A DNA stretch of 5,225 nucleotides, from assembly GCA_023511475.1 (NCBI GenBank), contig JAIMBM010000264.1, positions 1-5,225 of the forward strand, given 5' to 3'. The position numbers were made by a program, and so were the translations under genes. The notes under the pieces were generated by a model. The model was not told the origin of the DNA, ran no database searches, and saw only the letters and a list, made by a program, of their open reading frames with translations. This DNA comes from Anaerolineae bacterium (GTDB taxonomy: Bacteria > Chloroflexota > Anaerolineae > SpSt-313). Positions within the stretch are counted from its first letter, which is position 1, and every line of letters starts with the position of its first letter. Shown here piece after piece: positions 5,081 through 5,225 of the stretch.

Positions 5081-5126
5081 GCGGTTGTAGTTCAGTTTGG
5101 GGGGCCGGCTCGCCTGTGCCGCTGTC
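5081..5126 (+). tRNA. Possible truncated tRNA (5' half, perhaps tRNA-Gly)
   Basis: GCGGTTG followed by TA, GTTC and AGTTTGG matches the acceptor 5' strand, positions 8-9, D stem and D loop of a bacterial tRNA in the right order and spacing. The following GCCGGCTCGCC and GCCG could be a damaged anticodon arm with a GCC (Gly) anticodon, but the loop does not fold properly and position 33 is not T. The 3' strand of the D stem is lost in a G-run, and no T arm is visible before the G/C homopolymer begins. The likeliest reading is a real tRNA gene obscured by base-calling error at the contig end. A degenerate tRNA remnant or chance similarity cannot be excluded. Confidence 0.35.
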
Positions 5127-5225
5127 GGGGGGGCCCCCCCCCCCCCCCCCCCCCCCCCCACCCCCCCCCGCCCGCGCGGGGGGGGGGGGGGGGGGGTTGT
5201 GGGGGGGTTTTGGGGGGGGGGGGGG
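5127..5225. other. Low-complexity G/C homopolymer contig end
   Basis: The last 99 bases are runs of G and C, including one C-run of more than 20 bases, with a few scattered A and T. They mirror the other end of the window. This is most likely sequence error at the contig end, and no gene can be read through it. Confidence 0.85.

Noticed and set aside
1..5225. CRISPR array, insertion sequence, prophage or toxin-antitoxin pair
   Set aside because: No spaced direct repeats, transposase or integrase motifs, or terminal inverted repeats with target duplications were found. The small second operon gene shows no toxin or antitoxin signature.

Overview
The window is about 5.2 kb of GC-rich bacterial DNA, with roughly 65% GC estimated by eye. 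It looks like a short chromosomal contig: both ends run out into implausible G and C homopolymer (about 37-180 and 5127-5225), so the outermost bases should not be trusted. GTG as well as ATG starts, strong AGGAGG-type ribosome binding sites and sigma70-like promoters point to a bacterium. The superoxide dismutase type and the GH130 gene would fit a Chloroflexota-like lineage, but that is an impression from recall and not a firm assignment.

The left part is on the minus strand. A GPH-family (MFS_2) sugar:cation symporter (271-1668) lies downstream of an Fe/Mn superoxide dismutase (1889-2497). They are separated by about 220 bp that holds a strong GC-rich hairpin and a plausible promoter for the transporter, so they are probably separate transcription units.

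In the middle, a tRNA-Asp(GTC) gene (2696-2769) is transcribed divergently from the dismutase. Its sigma70 promoter is near consensus (TTGACA, 17 bp, TATATT) and it is followed by a hairpin terminator. About 340 bp without a large gene come next. This stretch contains a 23-codon open frame (2936-3007) with an excellent ribosome binding site, lying in the same frame as the next gene and separated from it by a single TGA.

On the right, three plus-strand genes are packed as an operon: an unrecognised helical protein (3110-3769), a small unrecognised protein (3786-4097) and a GH130 glycoside phosphorylase or hydrolase (4101-4970). The gaps are 16 and 3 bp, and the ribosome binding site of the GH130 gene lies in the last codons of the gene before it. 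GH130 enzymes usually phosphorolyse beta-mannosides to mannose 1-phosphate. The GPH transporter could supply such sugars, but the two are on opposite strands with unrelated genes between them, so this link is only a hypothesis. After the operon a sequence resembling the 5' half of a tRNA (from 5081) runs into the corrupted contig end.

No mobile element, CRISPR array or defence system is visible. The points most worth a second look are the dismutase with an altered first-ligand helix and an archaeal-style second-sphere histidine, the short ORF/TGA/open-frame arrangement before the operon, and the two unknown proteins coupled to GH130.
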